A DNA stretch of 64,000 bases from Cohnella thailandensis (GTDB lineage: Bacteria; Bacillota; Bacilli; Paenibacillales; Paenibacillaceae): assembly GCF_014212135.1 (NCBI RefSeq), contig NZ_JACJVQ010000008.1, forward strand, positions 124,001 through 188,000, written 5' to 3'. Positions 51,408 to 60,336 of this stretch are shown here, piece after piece. How positions within the stretch are numbered: position 1 is the stretch's first letter; each line of letters opens with the position of its first letter. The notes below the pieces were generated by a model. The model ran no database searches. It was given only the letters and a program-made list of their open reading frames with translations, and had not been told where the DNA came from. The position numbers and the translations under genes are program-made.

Positions 51408-52265
51408 GTGAAGAAGCTGTCCGACATCACGCCGGTCGTCGGCGAATATATGCCCTACTTGTACGACGGCAGCTCCAACGAGGGGCTGCGCACGTCCAAC
51501 GTTTACGCCATTCACCTATTCCCGGAAGGCCCGGGAGAGATGGAGATCGACGGCAAGCGCTACCCGATCGGGCGCCGCTCCCTCTTCTTCCTGCGTCCGG
51601 GCCAGCCGCACGCGTTCCACGTCTCGCCGGCTCACCCTCTGTCCTCGTACAATCTGTACTTCGACCTGTGGGACAAGGAGCAGCCTCGCTCGCTGAACCG
51701 GATTTTCTACCGCTATCCCGAACCCCACGTTCCGCGGACGGAGACGCCGACCCCGCGCTGCGACGAGCTCGACGGGCTGCCAAGCGTCTTCTCCCTGCAG
51801 CCTCACGCGCAGCTGTTCGACCTGTTCCACGCTCTCGCGCTGCTGTTCGAGAACGCGGCCTACTACCGCGACGAGACGGTGAACCATCTGTTCTACTCGT
51901 GGATGCTGGCCTGGTACAACGCCGTCCATTCGCGCCAGCCGACCGACTACCGGATCGTCCGCCTGCTGGCCAGGCTCGACGCCTCCCCGGAGCTGCGCGA
52001 GCCGGTCTCGGAATGGTGGAGGTTCTGCGGCCTTCGGCGCAGCCAGTTCCACGAGCTGTTCCACCGCGAGACAGGCATAACGCCGAAAGCCTACCAGCAC
52101 AAGCAGCGAATGAGGCGAGCGGCGCAGCTCCTCCGGGAGAGCGACCTCAGCGTTACCGCCATCGCCGACAAGCTCGGTTACCCTTCCATCCATCCGTTCA
52201 GCCGCCAGTTCGGGGCCTATCACGGGGTAAGCCCGCGCCATTTCCGCAGCGGAGCGCGCGTCTAA
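51408..52265 (+). CDS. AraC-family regulator with N-terminal cupin
   Basis: 285 residues from GTG 51408, preceded by AAAGGAG at 6-7 bases; the longer TTG frame lacks an SD. The N-terminal AraC-binding cupin (about 20-110: HLFPEGPGEMEIDGKRYPIG, LFFLRPGQPHAFH) should bind a sugar. The C-terminal double HTH (about 180-280) shows CGLRRSQFHELFHRETGITP and TAIADKLGYPSIHPFSRQFG. It is divergent from the GH95 gene, the usual layout for a local sugar-responsive activator. A terminator follows immediately. Confidence 0.9.
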   Translation: MKKLSDITPVVGEYMPYLYDGSSNEGLRTSNVYAIHLFPEGPGEMEIDGKRYPIGRRSLFFLRPGQPHAFHVSPAHPLSSYNLYFDLWDKEQPRSLNRIFYRYPEPHVPRTETPTPRCDELDGLPSVFSLQPHAQLFDLFHALALLFENAAYYRDETVNHLFYSWMLAWYNAVHSRQPTDYRIVRLLARLDASPELREPVSEWWRFCGLRRSQFHELFHRETGITPKAYQHKQRMRRAAQLLRESDLSVTAIADKLGYPSIHPFSRQFGAYHGVSPRHFRSGARV

Positions 52266-52270
52266 TAAAG

Positions 52271-52307
52271 AAAGGCAAGGCCGCCGCGAGGGAAGCCTTG
52301 CCTTTTG
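52271..52307 (+). terminator. Terminator of the cupin-AraC gene
   Basis: Perfect 11-bp stem AAAGGCAAGGC / GCCTTGCCTTT followed by TTTT-type sequence, directly after the stop codon. Confidence 0.88.
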
Positions 52308-52378
52308 CTCTTCATATCGGACAATCCCGAAGGCATACACTAGGGCGTCACCCGCCAAATCGGGAAGGAGGAGCGTCC

Positions 52379-52576
52379 ATGGGTATCCGTCATCGCCGCC
52401 GCATCGTCATTATCGTGATTACCCGCGGAGACGTGTACCGTTTCATCGCCTGCGACATCCTGTTCAGCATGCTGACGCTCAAGGGGCTTCAAAGCCTGTC
52501 CCTTCCTTTCTTCATCCCCATAGCCGGCAGCATCGCCGCTCCCATGCTGCTGAAGAGAACGCTGGACCGCTTCTAG
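52379..52576 (+). CDS. 65-residue small membrane-associated protein
   Basis: ATG 52379 with AAGGAGGAG at 5 bases. The peptide is basic at the N terminus (MGIRHRRRIVIIVITRGDVY), has a hydrophobic middle and ends LLKRTLDRF, with LSLPFFIPIAGSIAAPM as the main membrane-compatible segment. No family is recognised. Its stop codon overlaps that of the convergent phosphodiester glycosidase-like gene by four bases. Coding is supported mainly by the SD. Confidence 0.6.
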   Translation: MGIRHRRRIVIIVITRGDVYRFIACDILFSMLTLKGLQSLSLPFFIPIAGSIAAPMLLKRTLDRF

Positions 52577-53394
52577 CCCACGACCTGAATCATCTGCACG
52601 ACCGGACGGCCGTCCCCCTTCAGGCTTCGCTCCCGTACCCGCATCTGCGAAGAACCGTCTCCATCGAGGAAAATCCCGTTCGTCAGCTCCCCGCCCCCGA
52701 CCTTCTCCAGGATCGCCTCGCGGAACTCCGCCAGCGTTCCCAAGCTCGAGCTCACGATCAAGTACAAGTCTCCCTCCCGATCGTAAGCGAGCGCCGATCG
52801 CAGCCTGGGCTCGTCCGCGAACGGAGCATTCTCCGCGATCGAACGGCCGACCCACCCAGCATCGCCGAGATCGAGCCCCATGCTGATGCCGCCCTGCGCC
52901 CAATAGGAGGAACGATCCGTCACTTGAAGCTCCGACTGCCGGCTAACGACCTGCACGCTTAACGAATCCGTCGCCCCGTCCCAGACGAGCGTTCCCCGGG
53001 CGTACTTCATATTTTCCTCGCCGGAACCGTATTCCCCCTGCGCCCCGTTCACTGGAATGTCGTTGACGATCGCCATGCTCACCAGCGCCTGCTGATAAAA
53101 GAACCCGCCGTTGATTCCGTAATACGGAGCGACGGTTACGTTGCCATTGATCGACTTCAACGTTATATTCGAAGGCCGCGTTCTAACCACATGCAATTCC
53201 ATGCCGTTGGTCGCGACCGCCTCTTCGTATGCATAGTTCCGCGGCTCCGGAACGACCGGCGGAATGCCGCTCCCTCCGTCTCTCCCCCAGATAAGGTAGG
53301 CTCCTCCCGCCAAAAGGATCAGAACGATTCCGAGCGCGATCCAATTTCCGGGTCTGCCCGCTTGATATCGAATGGCCTTCATCCTTGTTTCCAT
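52573..53394 (-). CDS. Membrane-anchored phosphodiester-glycosidase-like protein (NAGPA domain)
   Basis: 273 residues from ATG 53394 (GAAGGGA at 7 bases). One N-terminal helix (about 18-36). The exposed domain has GINGGFFYQQ near its start and NGIFLDGDGSSQM near its end, the two signature blocks of the NAGPA/DUF2233 phosphodiester glycosidase fold. Members cleave sugar-phosphodiester bonds or act on exopolysaccharide and wall polymers. Here the DGGGSS motif reads DGDGSS. It could act on teichoic-acid-like or EPS material. It has no operon partners. Confidence 0.78.
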   Translation of the reverse strand: METRMKAIRYQAGRPGNWIALGIVLILLAGGAYLIWGRDGGSGIPPVVPEPRNYAYEEAVATNGMELHVVRTRPSNITLKSINGNVTVAPYYGINGGFFYQQALVSMAIVNDIPVNGAQGEYGSGEENMKYARGTLVWDGATDSLSVQVVSRQSELQVTDRSSYWAQGGISMGLDLGDAGWVGRSIAENAPFADEPRLRSALAYDREGDLYLIVSSSLGTLAEFREAILEKVGGGELTNGIFLDGDGSSQMRVRERSLKGDGRPVVQMIQVVG

Positions 53395-53439
53395 ATCGGA
53401 TTCCCTTCGCGCTTACGAGTGTTTTCCCCTATGATATAG

Positions 53440-54060
53440 GAGTCGGGCACCCCCCGTAAAGCGCAATAGGACGCCCGGTTAACCGCTGATAACCGAGCGC
53501 CCTAGCTTGCTGGACACGAACTATTCAATTGTTCCTTTACACTCCTGTCTTAAGAAATAAGAGATTGTCCGGCAGACGTCCTGGAATCCCGCATATCCGT
53601 CGCCGCTTCCGTCTTCCCAGCGGCAGCCTTCGTTCCGATTCCCATTGCCAGCTCGCGCTTGCCATTACGTTTGCGCTAGCCTTTTCCGGTTCCGTTACGC
53701 TTGCGAAAAATCTTGCTCTTGCGCTTTCGCTTGCCCCGGATATGCTTCGCTTACCTAACCCATTGGACTATCCCCTTTCCTTTTGATGTCTTGAGTATAC
53801 CCGAATCGCTCTATTTGATCAAATATTCTGACAACTTAAAATTCGCTAGAAATCGACAGTTATATCCATTCTTCCCGCCCAGTCCGCTTTTATCTGCTTA
53901 TTTCTTCCTTTCTCTTATTTTTGCAAGCGCATTCATTCGAAATTATCGTTCCTTGCTCCCATCCTCTCCATAGAGTTGAGCCTAATGACATGAGAGGATC
54001 GATTCCGCCATACCTTTCTATATTGGTAAAAATACCCTTATGGGAAAATCCGCCTTGAGG
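53440..54060. other. Gene-free, AT-richer stretch
   Basis: About 620 bases with no supportable ORF. An imperfect inverted repeat (53466-53512, CGGTTA-N8-TAACCG core) and a region rich in GCTTGC/TTGCGC words (53640-53740) are visible. The open frames here have no SD and low-complexity translations. Confidence 0.5.
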
Positions 54061-54074
54061 AGCGTGCTGCGAAC

Positions 54075-55259
54075 ATGAAGAATAGAGAGGAACGTCCGAA
54101 AGAGTTCTCCATTCCCCAGCCGATCCGGACGGACGGCGCGGGAGCGACCGATCCCGGCCCTCGCGACGTGATGCGGGACGCGGAGAATCCCGATCTTCTC
54201 GTCCCTCCGAAGACCGATGCCGGCACCGTGCCGAATCTTGTATTCTCGTTCTCGGATACGCACATGCAGCTCAACCACGGGGGCTGGTCGCGAGAAGTGA
54301 CGGTGCGGGAGCTGCCGATCGCCAAGACGCTGGCCGGCGTCAATATGCGCCTGACCCCCGGAGGGGTCCGGGAGCTGCATTGGCATCGGCAGGCGGAATG
54401 GTCGTTCATGCTCTGGGGCCGATGCCGGATTACCGCCGTCGATCAGAACGGCCGGAACTTTATCGCCGACGTCGGGCCCGGCGACCTGTGGTACTTCCCT
54501 CCCGGCATCCCCCATTCCCTTCAAGGGCTGGAGGAGGGCTGCGAATTTCTGCTCGTGTTCAACGACGGCGCCTTCTCCGACATCGACACCTTCTCGATCT
54601 CGGACTGGTTCGCCCGCACTCCGAGCGACGTGCTCAGCGGCAACTTTGGCATTCCGGAAACGGCGTTCGCGGGCCGCCCGAAGGAACAGGTCTACATCTA
54701 CCAATCCAACGTGCCCGGCCCCCTGGAGAGCCAAGCCGTTCCGGATCCGCAAGGCGCCGTTCCGCTCAGCTTCACCCACCGCCTGTTCGCCCAGGAACCG
54801 ATCCGGACTCCGGGAGGCTCGGTGCGCATCGTCGACTCCCGGAATTTTCCGGTGTCGACCGCCATCGCGGCCGCCCTGGTCGAGATATTGCCCGGCGGCA
54901 TGAGAGAGCTTCACTGGCACCCCAACAACGACGAGTGGCAGTACTTTCTTACCGGTCAAGGCCGCATGACCGCCTTTGCGGCTCAAGGCACCGCCCGCAC
55001 GTTCGACGTACGGGCCGGCAGCGTCGGCTACATTCCGTTCGCCTACGGCCATTACATCCAGAACACGGGCACCGAGAGTCTCTGGTTCCTCGAGATGTTC
55101 CAGAGCGACCGCTTCGCGGACATCTCCCTCAACCAATGGATGGCGCTCACGCCTCCGGAGCTCGTGAAGTCGAACCTGAACGCAACGGGCGAGCTCATGC
55201 GCTCCCTTCGCAAGGAGAAGTGGCCGGTCGTGAAGTACCCCGGGTTTCCGGCTCCTTAG
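54075..55259 (+). CDS. oxdC: Bicupin oxalate decarboxylase family protein
   Basis: 394 residues, two cupin domains. Cupin 1 manganese ligands: H102, H104 and E108 ([10 protein letters not shown]) with H147 (GIPHS). Cupin 2: H280, H282 and E287 ([11 protein letters not shown]) with H326 (AYGHY). The end [11 protein letters not shown] fits the family. It converts oxalate to formate and CO2. The loop that forms the active-site lid in Bacillus OxdC (SENS, with catalytic Glu162) reads SDID here (residues 168-171), so the Glu is replaced by Asp by my alignment. Changes in that lid are known to shift the enzyme towards oxidase activity. There is no signal peptide. It is monocistronic, and a hairpin-repeat region follows. 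Confidence 0.9.
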   Translation: MKNREERPKEFSIPQPIRTDGAGATDPGPRDVMRDAENPDLLVPPKTDAGTVPNLVFSFSDTHMQLNHGGWSREVTVRELPIAKTLAGVNMRLTPGGVRELHWHRQAEWSFMLWGRCRITAVDQNGRNFIADVGPGDLWYFPPGIPHSLQGLEEGCEFLLVFNDGAFSDIDTFSISDWFARTPSDVLSGNFGIPETAFAGRPKEQVYIYQSNVPGPLESQAVPDPQGAVPLSFTHRLFAQEPIRTPGGSVRIVDSRNFPVSTAIAAALVEILPGGMRELHWHPNNDEWQYFLTGQGRMTAFAAQGTARTFDVRAGSVGYIPFAYGHYIQNTGTESLWFLEMFQSDRFADISLNQWMALTPPELVKSNLNATGELMRSLRKEKWPVVKYPGFPAP

Positions 55260-55275
55260 CCGCAGAACGTTTCTT

Positions 55276-55449
55276 GAACCCGCTATCCCTTCGGCTCAGA
55301 CCCGACTGCGCACCGCGACCGCGACCGAAACCCGCTATCCCCTCGGCTCAGAGCTCCTCCTGTCACGCACGAAACCCATTATCCCCTCGGTTCAGGGTTA
55401 CGGCACGTAGCACGAAGCCGTTCTGACCCGCGGGGATAATGGGTTTTTG
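55276..55449. repeat. Repeat units ending in a shared terminator hairpin (52/44-base spacing)
   Basis: AACCCGCTATCCC-TCGGCTCAG units at 55277, 55329 (52 apart) and 55373 (44 apart), then a reverse-complement copy at about 55425-55447. The third and inverted copies form a 15-bp perfect stem (AAACCCATTATCCCC / GGGGATAATGGGTTT) followed by a T run on the plus strand, so the array doubles as terminator for the oxalate decarboxylase gene. Confidence 0.75.
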
Positions 55450-55464
55450 GCGTCCTTTGCCGAA

Positions 55465-56340
55465 TCAGCCCTTGACCGACCCGAGCAGCGCCCCCTTCGC
55501 AAAATGCTTCTGAAGGAAAGGATAAACGAGAAGAATCGGAAGCGTCGCCACTACGATAACCGCCATCTTGACCGCTTGGTCCGGAGGAGGAACCGCCGAA
55601 TCGAGATCCGAGCTGTAGTCGAGCCCGCTCGCGAGCACGACGATCTGCCGCAGCAGAACCTGGATCGGCCACATTTTGCTCTCGTTCAGGTACATGATCG
55701 CGTTCAGATACGTGTTCCAATACGTAACCGCGTAGAATAGCGAGATCGTCGCGATAACCGGCATCGACAGCGGCAGCACGATCCTGAACAGGATGCCGAA
55801 GTCGTTGCAGCCGTCGATCTTGGCCGATTCCTCCAGTCCCTCGGGAATGTTCTGGAAGAAGTTCTTGAGAATGATCAGATTAAACGCGTTGATCGAGATC
55901 GGAAGAATCAGCGCGGCGTAATTATCGATGAGGCCGAGCTCCTTCACGACGAGGAACGTCGGAATGAGGCCGCCGTTGAACAGCATCGTGAACACGACGA
56001 GGAACATGAACACCCGCCGTCCGTCCAGATCCCGTCGCGCCAGCCCGTATGCCATCATCGAAGAGATCAGCATGCTGAACAGGGTGCCGACGACGGTGAT
56101 CCCTACCGATACGGCCATCGACCGGAAGATCGTATTCGTCGAGAAAATAAACTTGTAAGCGTCGATGCTCCAATCCGTCGGAATGAGCACGAATTTCTTG
56201 ACCGCCATCTCCGCGCTCGTCGTGAAGGAGCCCGCCACCACGTGGATGAACGGGAGCATCATGACGATCGCGATCAGAGCCAGCAGAGCGAAGTTCACGA
56301 TGCCGAACAAACGGCCCGCGAGCGTGCGATCCTCTACCAT
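55465..56340 (-). CDS. Carbohydrate ABC transporter permease (YtcP/LplC type), second importer
   Basis: 291 residues and six helices. EAA loop PEGLEESAKIDGCNDFGILF and C terminus FAKGALLGSVKG mark the LplC/YtcP subfamily. It is the last gene of the second importer operon (binding protein 57393, LplB-type permease 56366, this gene), starting 25 bases after the previous stop. It ends at the repeat/terminator region. Confidence 0.92.
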   Translation of the reverse strand: MVEDRTLAGRLFGIVNFALLALIAIVMMLPFIHVVAGSFTTSAEMAVKKFVLIPTDWSIDAYKFIFSTNTIFRSMAVSVGITVVGTLFSMLISSMMAYGLARRDLDGRRVFMFLVVFTMLFNGGLIPTFLVVKELGLIDNYAALILPISINAFNLIILKNFFQNIPEGLEESAKIDGCNDFGILFRIVLPLSMPVIATISLFYAVTYWNTYLNAIMYLNESKMWPIQVLLRQIVVLASGLDYSSDLDSAVPPPDQAVKMAVIVVATLPILLVYPFLQKHFAKGALLGSVKG

Positions 56341-56365
56341 TCTAATCTGCCTCCTCTAGCGCGCC

Positions 56366-57313
56366 TTAATAGACGCCCTCTTCGCCCATTTTTTTCGCCA
56401 GACGATTCGCAATCATGACCATTACGAGACCGACCAACGATTTGAAAAATCCGACCGCCGTGCTGTAGCTGAACTGCCCTTGCCTAAGGCCCGCGGTGTA
56501 CACGTACGTATCGATGATCTCCGCCACGTCGCGGTTCATCGAGTTCAGAAGCAGATAAACGTGCTCGAAGCCAAGCTCCAGGACGTCGCCGATCTTCAGG
56601 ATGAGCAGCACGATGATGACGCTGCGAATCGCCGGAAGCGTTATATGCCAAATTTGGCGCAGCCGACCGGCTCCGTCCATCCGCGCCGCTTCGTAAAGCT
56701 GCGGGTCGATCGCCGCGATGGCCGCCAAATAGATGATCGTTCCCCAGCCTGCTTCCCGCCAGATGACCTGGATGATGTACGTCGGTCGGAACCATTCGGG
56801 ACTGAGCAGGAAATTGATTTTCTCGAAGCCGAGACTCGCGATGAATTCGTTGATAATGCCTCCGTCCATCGTCAGCATGACGTAGCCGATCGAGACGATG
56901 ATTACCCAGGACATGAAGTGCGGGAGATAAATGACCGTCTGGAAGATCCGTTTGAAGAAGGTGAGGCGAACCTCGTTAAGCATCAAAGAGAGAATAATCG
57001 GAATCGGAAAAAAGAACACCAGATTCAACCCGAACAAAACGAGCGTGTTCGTCAGAATGGTCCCGAAATCGGATTCGGTGAACAGGCGATCGAAATGCTT
57101 GAAGCCGACCCATTCGCTGCCGTTGATGCCGGCGAACGGCTTGTAATCCTTGAAAGCGATAATGAGGCCGTACATCGGAAGATACTTAAAGATCACGAAA
57201 TAAAGCAGCCCCGGCAAAATCATCAGGTAAAGCCACTTGTTGCGGACAAGCCTCCGGGACAATCGGCTCTCGCTCCGAAGCTCCGGTTCCGGCCGTGCGA
57301 TCGCTTGCTGCAT
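56366..57313 (-). CDS. Carbohydrate ABC transporter permease (LplB type), second importer
   Basis: 315 residues and six helices. ILPGLLYFVIFKYLPMYG, the EAA loop DPQLYEAARMDGAGRLRQIW and the C terminus ANRLAKKMGEEGVY fit the LplB/YteP subfamily. GGAGAGGGAGAG precedes the ATG. Second gene of its operon, 79 bases after the binding-protein gene. As with the first importer, no ATPase is adjacent, so a shared MsmX/UgpC-type ATPase is likely. Confidence 0.92.
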   Translation of the reverse strand: MQQAIARPEPELRSESRLSRRLVRNKWLYLMILPGLLYFVIFKYLPMYGLIIAFKDYKPFAGINGSEWVGFKHFDRLFTESDFGTILTNTLVLFGLNLVFFFPIPIILSLMLNEVRLTFFKRIFQTVIYLPHFMSWVIIVSIGYVMLTMDGGIINEFIASLGFEKINFLLSPEWFRPTYIIQVIWREAGWGTIIYLAAIAAIDPQLYEAARMDGAGRLRQIWHITLPAIRSVIIVLLILKIGDVLELGFEHVYLLLNSMNRDVAEIIDTYVYTAGLRQGQFSYSTAVGFFKSLVGLVMVMIANRLAKKMGEEGVY

Positions 57314-57392
57314 CGTCTATCTCTCCCTCTCCGCGCCCGCGCGGACCGCTGAAGCCGCCGCCTCTTCCGACGACGGCCCCCCGGTTACGCGT

Positions 57393-58958
57393 TTATTTTT
57401 TGTACGCTGCGTTGAACTCTTCGATGATTTTGTCTCCGCCGCGGCTCTTCCAGGTTGCGATCTCCTTCTCGAAGCCGGCCTTGTCGAGCTTGCCGTAGAT
57501 GTATTGATAGGTCGCGTCCGTGATGATGTTCTGCAGCTCGGTTCCCTTCTCGGTGTAAGTCGCCGAGTCGAGCGCGGCCGCCGGGTCGTGGATCGCGATC
57601 TTCTCGTTCTCGACCGTGAACTCTTCGGCGTGAATGCGCGCCTCGAGCGTATAGTAGCCTTCGTACATGCCGTTCGTCTCGGCTTCGCCGATGACGCTGT
57701 CCTTGAAGCCCTTCACTTCGCGCTCCGTCAGCTCCTTGTTGTCGGAAGCCTTCGCCTTGCCGTCTTCGACCGTGTAATGGGTTCCTTCGATGCCCCAATA
57801 CATGACGTTCGCGACTTCCGGCGTCATCATCTTGTCGAAGAACGCGAGCACCTTCTTGAGCTCCTCTTCGTCCTTGACGGCCCCCTTCGGGAACAGAACG
57901 ACGTTGTTGTAGCCCGGGATCGCCCAAGTGGACAGCTCGCCGTTCGGTCCCTTGATCAAGGCCTTCGTATCGACGACCGCCGTCGGCACGTTCTTGACCA
58001 GATCCTTGTTCAGCGAGTCGACGTCGGACATGGCGCCGATGTACATGCCGGCTTGGCCGCTCGTGAACAGGTTGACCTGATCGGTCTTGCTCGTCGCGGC
58101 GAAATCCTGGTTCATCGCCTTCGCGTCGCGAATCTCCTTCATGACGTCCATCGAGGCGATGTATTGCGGGAACGTAAAGTCGGGCTGAAGCTGACCGTCC
58201 TTCTCGCCCCAGTTGTTCGGGGTGCCCAGCCACGAGGCGAGCGTCTTGAACGCGCCGTACACGAGGTCGTTGCGGTCGGCGAGACCGATCGTGTTCGGCT
58301 TGCCGTCGCCGTCCGGATCCTTCTCGGTGAACGCCTTCGCCATGGCGACGACGTCGGCGACCGTCTCCGGCGCCTTGAGGCCGAGCTTGTCGGCCCAGTC
58401 CTTGCGGTAAATGAGACCTTGGCGGGCGAGAGGTCTTCCGATATAAAGGGAGTACAGCTTGCCGTCGACCTTCGTGTTGTTCAGAATTTGCTCCTTCAGC
58501 TTGCTCAGGTTCGGGAAGTCCTTCAGGTACGGCCCGATCTCCCAGAATTGGCCGTCGCGGATCGCTCCCTTCATCTGGATGAACGTCGCTTGGTTCTTCA
58601 GGTACGTCACTTCCGGAAGGGATCCGGTCGCAAGCGACGCGTTCAGCTTCTCCTCGTACGTGTCCGCCGGGAAGAATTGGTAGGTCAGCTTCGTGTTCGT
58701 CAGCTTCTCCACCTCGTTCTTGATCGTGTCGGGCGGCGTCTCCGAAGTGTTCAGCGGAAGCATGATCGTGATCTCCGTCGGCTTCTCGTCTTTAGGCGTC
58801 TCCGATGCCGGCGTCGACGCGGACGGGCTTCCGCTGCTTGCGGGCTCGCTCGCCTTGGGCGAGGACGTTTCGTTGTCGTTGTCGTTGCCTCCGCAACCGG
58901 TTAACGCCCCTGCGACCAATGCCATGCTAAGCAGAATCGATGGTACCTTACCGTTCAT
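57393..58958 (-). CDS. Sugar ABC transporter solute-binding lipoprotein, second importer
   Basis: 521 residues from ATG 58958 (GGAGGT at 8 bases); longer frames are unsupported. Signal peptide with lipobox ALTGC, then a charged and Ser-rich tether. The mature part (family-1 solute-binding protein) contains FWEIGPYLKDFPNLSKLK, LYIGRPLARQGLIYRKDW, GAFKTLASWLG and GYNNVVLFPKGA, all shared with its paralogue at 60337. First gene of the importer operon. ATGATT-type repeats lie upstream (59088-59114), also present by the AraC sensor. The substrate is unknown. Confidence 0.92.
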   Translation of the reverse strand: MNGKVPSILLSMALVAGALTGCGGNDNDNETSSPKASEPASSGSPSASTPASETPKDEKPTEITIMLPLNTSETPPDTIKNEVEKLTNTKLTYQFFPADTYEEKLNASLATGSLPEVTYLKNQATFIQMKGAIRDGQFWEIGPYLKDFPNLSKLKEQILNNTKVDGKLYSLYIGRPLARQGLIYRKDWADKLGLKAPETVADVVAMAKAFTEKDPDGDGKPNTIGLADRNDLVYGAFKTLASWLGTPNNWGEKDGQLQPDFTFPQYIASMDVMKEIRDAKAMNQDFAATSKTDQVNLFTSGQAGMYIGAMSDVDSLNKDLVKNVPTAVVDTKALIKGPNGELSTWAIPGYNNVVLFPKGAVKDEEELKKVLAFFDKMMTPEVANVMYWGIEGTHYTVEDGKAKASDNKELTEREVKGFKDSVIGEAETNGMYEGYYTLEARIHAEEFTVENEKIAIHDPAAALDSATYTEKGTELQNIITDATYQYIYGKLDKAGFEKEIATWKSRGGDKIIEEFNAAYKK

Positions 58959-59087
58959 ACCGCTTGACCTCCATCTTTGGTTGGAATGGGTGGGATGGGT
59001 TATGCAAGTCAAACGATACGCCTCGCGGCTCGTTACCGATACAATCATTGCGCCAGATTGAGGCCTCGCAGGCCGGGATGTGAGGAG

Positions 59088-59114
59088 ATGATTATCGGCG
59101 GGGAAAATGATTGG
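59088..59114. promoter_or_regulatory. ATGATTAT direct repeat upstream of second importer
   Basis: ATGATTAT (59088-59095) and ATGATTGG (59107-59114), 19 bases apart, with an inverted AATCAT at 59043. They resemble the pair at 61866-61893 before the AraC sensor gene. They lie 130-150 bases upstream of the binding-protein start. Confidence 0.4.
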
Positions 59115-59120
59115 CGGAGT

Positions 59121-59160
59121 AAAAAAGCCCCGAACGCCGCATGAGGCGCCCGAGGCTTTA
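59121..59160 (-). terminator. Terminator of the VanZ/RDD gene
   Basis: AAAGCC..GCC / GGC..GGCTTT stem with a TTTTTT run on the minus strand, just past the stop codon. Confidence 0.85.
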
Positions 59161-59164
59161 CCCA

Positions 59165-60250
59165 TTATTTTAAAGAAATGACGTGACCGGTGCCGCTCCG
59201 CTTCTCGTAGAACAGAGTGCGCTTGCGATTGAAGACGCAGCGAATCAGATGGACGGCGAACGTCAGGTTCATCGCGAACAGGACGAACGCATAGGGGATG
59301 TTCAGCCAGGGAGAGGAGGATTGCACGGCAATGATCGGGTAAGCCAGGTTCACCCCTCCGATGACCACGTACAAGAGCCCGTAACGGACCGCCAGCTCCC
59401 GCAGCCGAAGCCTCTCCCCCTGCCCCTTGACCCGAATGCGCACGACCCACTTGCCCGCCGTTTGGCCGTTTGTCGCATAAGGAACGACGATGAAGTACGC
59501 GATGACCAGCGGCAAATACGCGAGCCGCAAGTGCAGGACGGCGAGAACGGCGCCGACGGGGAACAGGATCGCCCAATCGATCAGGAAAGCGATGCCTCTT
59601 CGGGTGTACGTGACGCGCTTGGTCGCCAAATCGACGTTCTCGTCCAGACGGTCGATGCGGGGGAGGTGCGACGCCAGCCACTCGGCCGCCACGTATCCGA
59701 TCATGCCGCCCAGCGTGTTCGTCATCAGATCGTCCACGTCGAACAGCCGGTACGGATAGTCGAAGATGCCGTAGATTCCGGTCACCTGCGTCACCTCGAA
59801 GAACAGCGACAGGCCGAACGAGAAGAGCAGGCAGCGCGTCCACCTCGCCCTGAAGTAATAGCGCAGGAACAAGCCGAACGGCACCGTCAACGCGACGTTG
59901 AACGCCACCTGCTGGAACGCCCGCTCCTTCAGAAGATGCAAGTAGGTCGAGGGTTGATCGATCCTCACTCCCGTCTCCTTCGCGATATCGGCCAGGAAGT
60001 GGAACGGAATCAGCTGGAAATAGGACCTCTCCGGCGGACGGTTATGAACCGTGGAGGGGAACGGCAGCACGATCAGATAAACGGCATTCATCAAGTACAG
60101 CAGCAGCAGATATAGAATAAGAGCCCGGTATTTGTGGATGTAGCCGTGGCGCCGATATTGAACGACCAGGAACGGCATCGTGAACAAGGCCGCGGCGATA
60201 GGGAACGTAAAGAAAGCATACGAGATCGGGAAAAGATAAGAATCGAGCAT
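59165..60250 (-). CDS. VanZ-RDD fusion membrane protein
   Basis: 361 residues. The N-terminal half (about 1-195) is a VanZ-like domain: four to five helices, LIVLPFPSTVHNRPP, FNVALTVPFGLFLRYYF, SLFFEVTQ and the family motif RLFDVDDLMTNTLGGMIGY. The C-terminal half (about 215-350) is an RDD domain with RRGIAFLIDW and NGQTAGKWVVRIRV. VanZ proteins give low-level teicoplanin resistance by an unknown route, and RDD proteins can act in ion exchange. The fusion occurs in bacilli. It sits between two solute-binding-protein genes without obvious functional link. Confidence 0.9.
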   Translation of the reverse strand: MLDSYLFPISYAFFTFPIAAALFTMPFLVVQYRRHGYIHKYRALILYLLLLYLMNAVYLIVLPFPSTVHNRPPERSYFQLIPFHFLADIAKETGVRIDQPSTYLHLLKERAFQQVAFNVALTVPFGLFLRYYFRARWTRCLLFSFGLSLFFEVTQVTGIYGIFDYPYRLFDVDDLMTNTLGGMIGYVAAEWLASHLPRIDRLDENVDLATKRVTYTRRGIAFLIDWAILFPVGAVLAVLHLRLAYLPLVIAYFIVVPYATNGQTAGKWVVRIRVKGQGERLRLRELAVRYGLLYVVIGGVNLAYPIIAVQSSSPWLNIPYAFVLFAMNLTFAVHLIRCVFNRKRTLFYEKRSGTGHVISLK

Positions 60251-60336
60251 GAGAAGAGAACACCTGCCAGTCGGAAAAGTAGCTTTTCTACTATACAGGA
60301 TTTCATTCCCTCGCGCGATCTCCTTTAGTCCAGGCG

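Noticed and set aside
53529-53973. Two overlapping plus-strand ORFs of 85 and 90 residues
   Set aside because: No SD, low-complexity translation, AT-rich intergenic composition; no support for coding.
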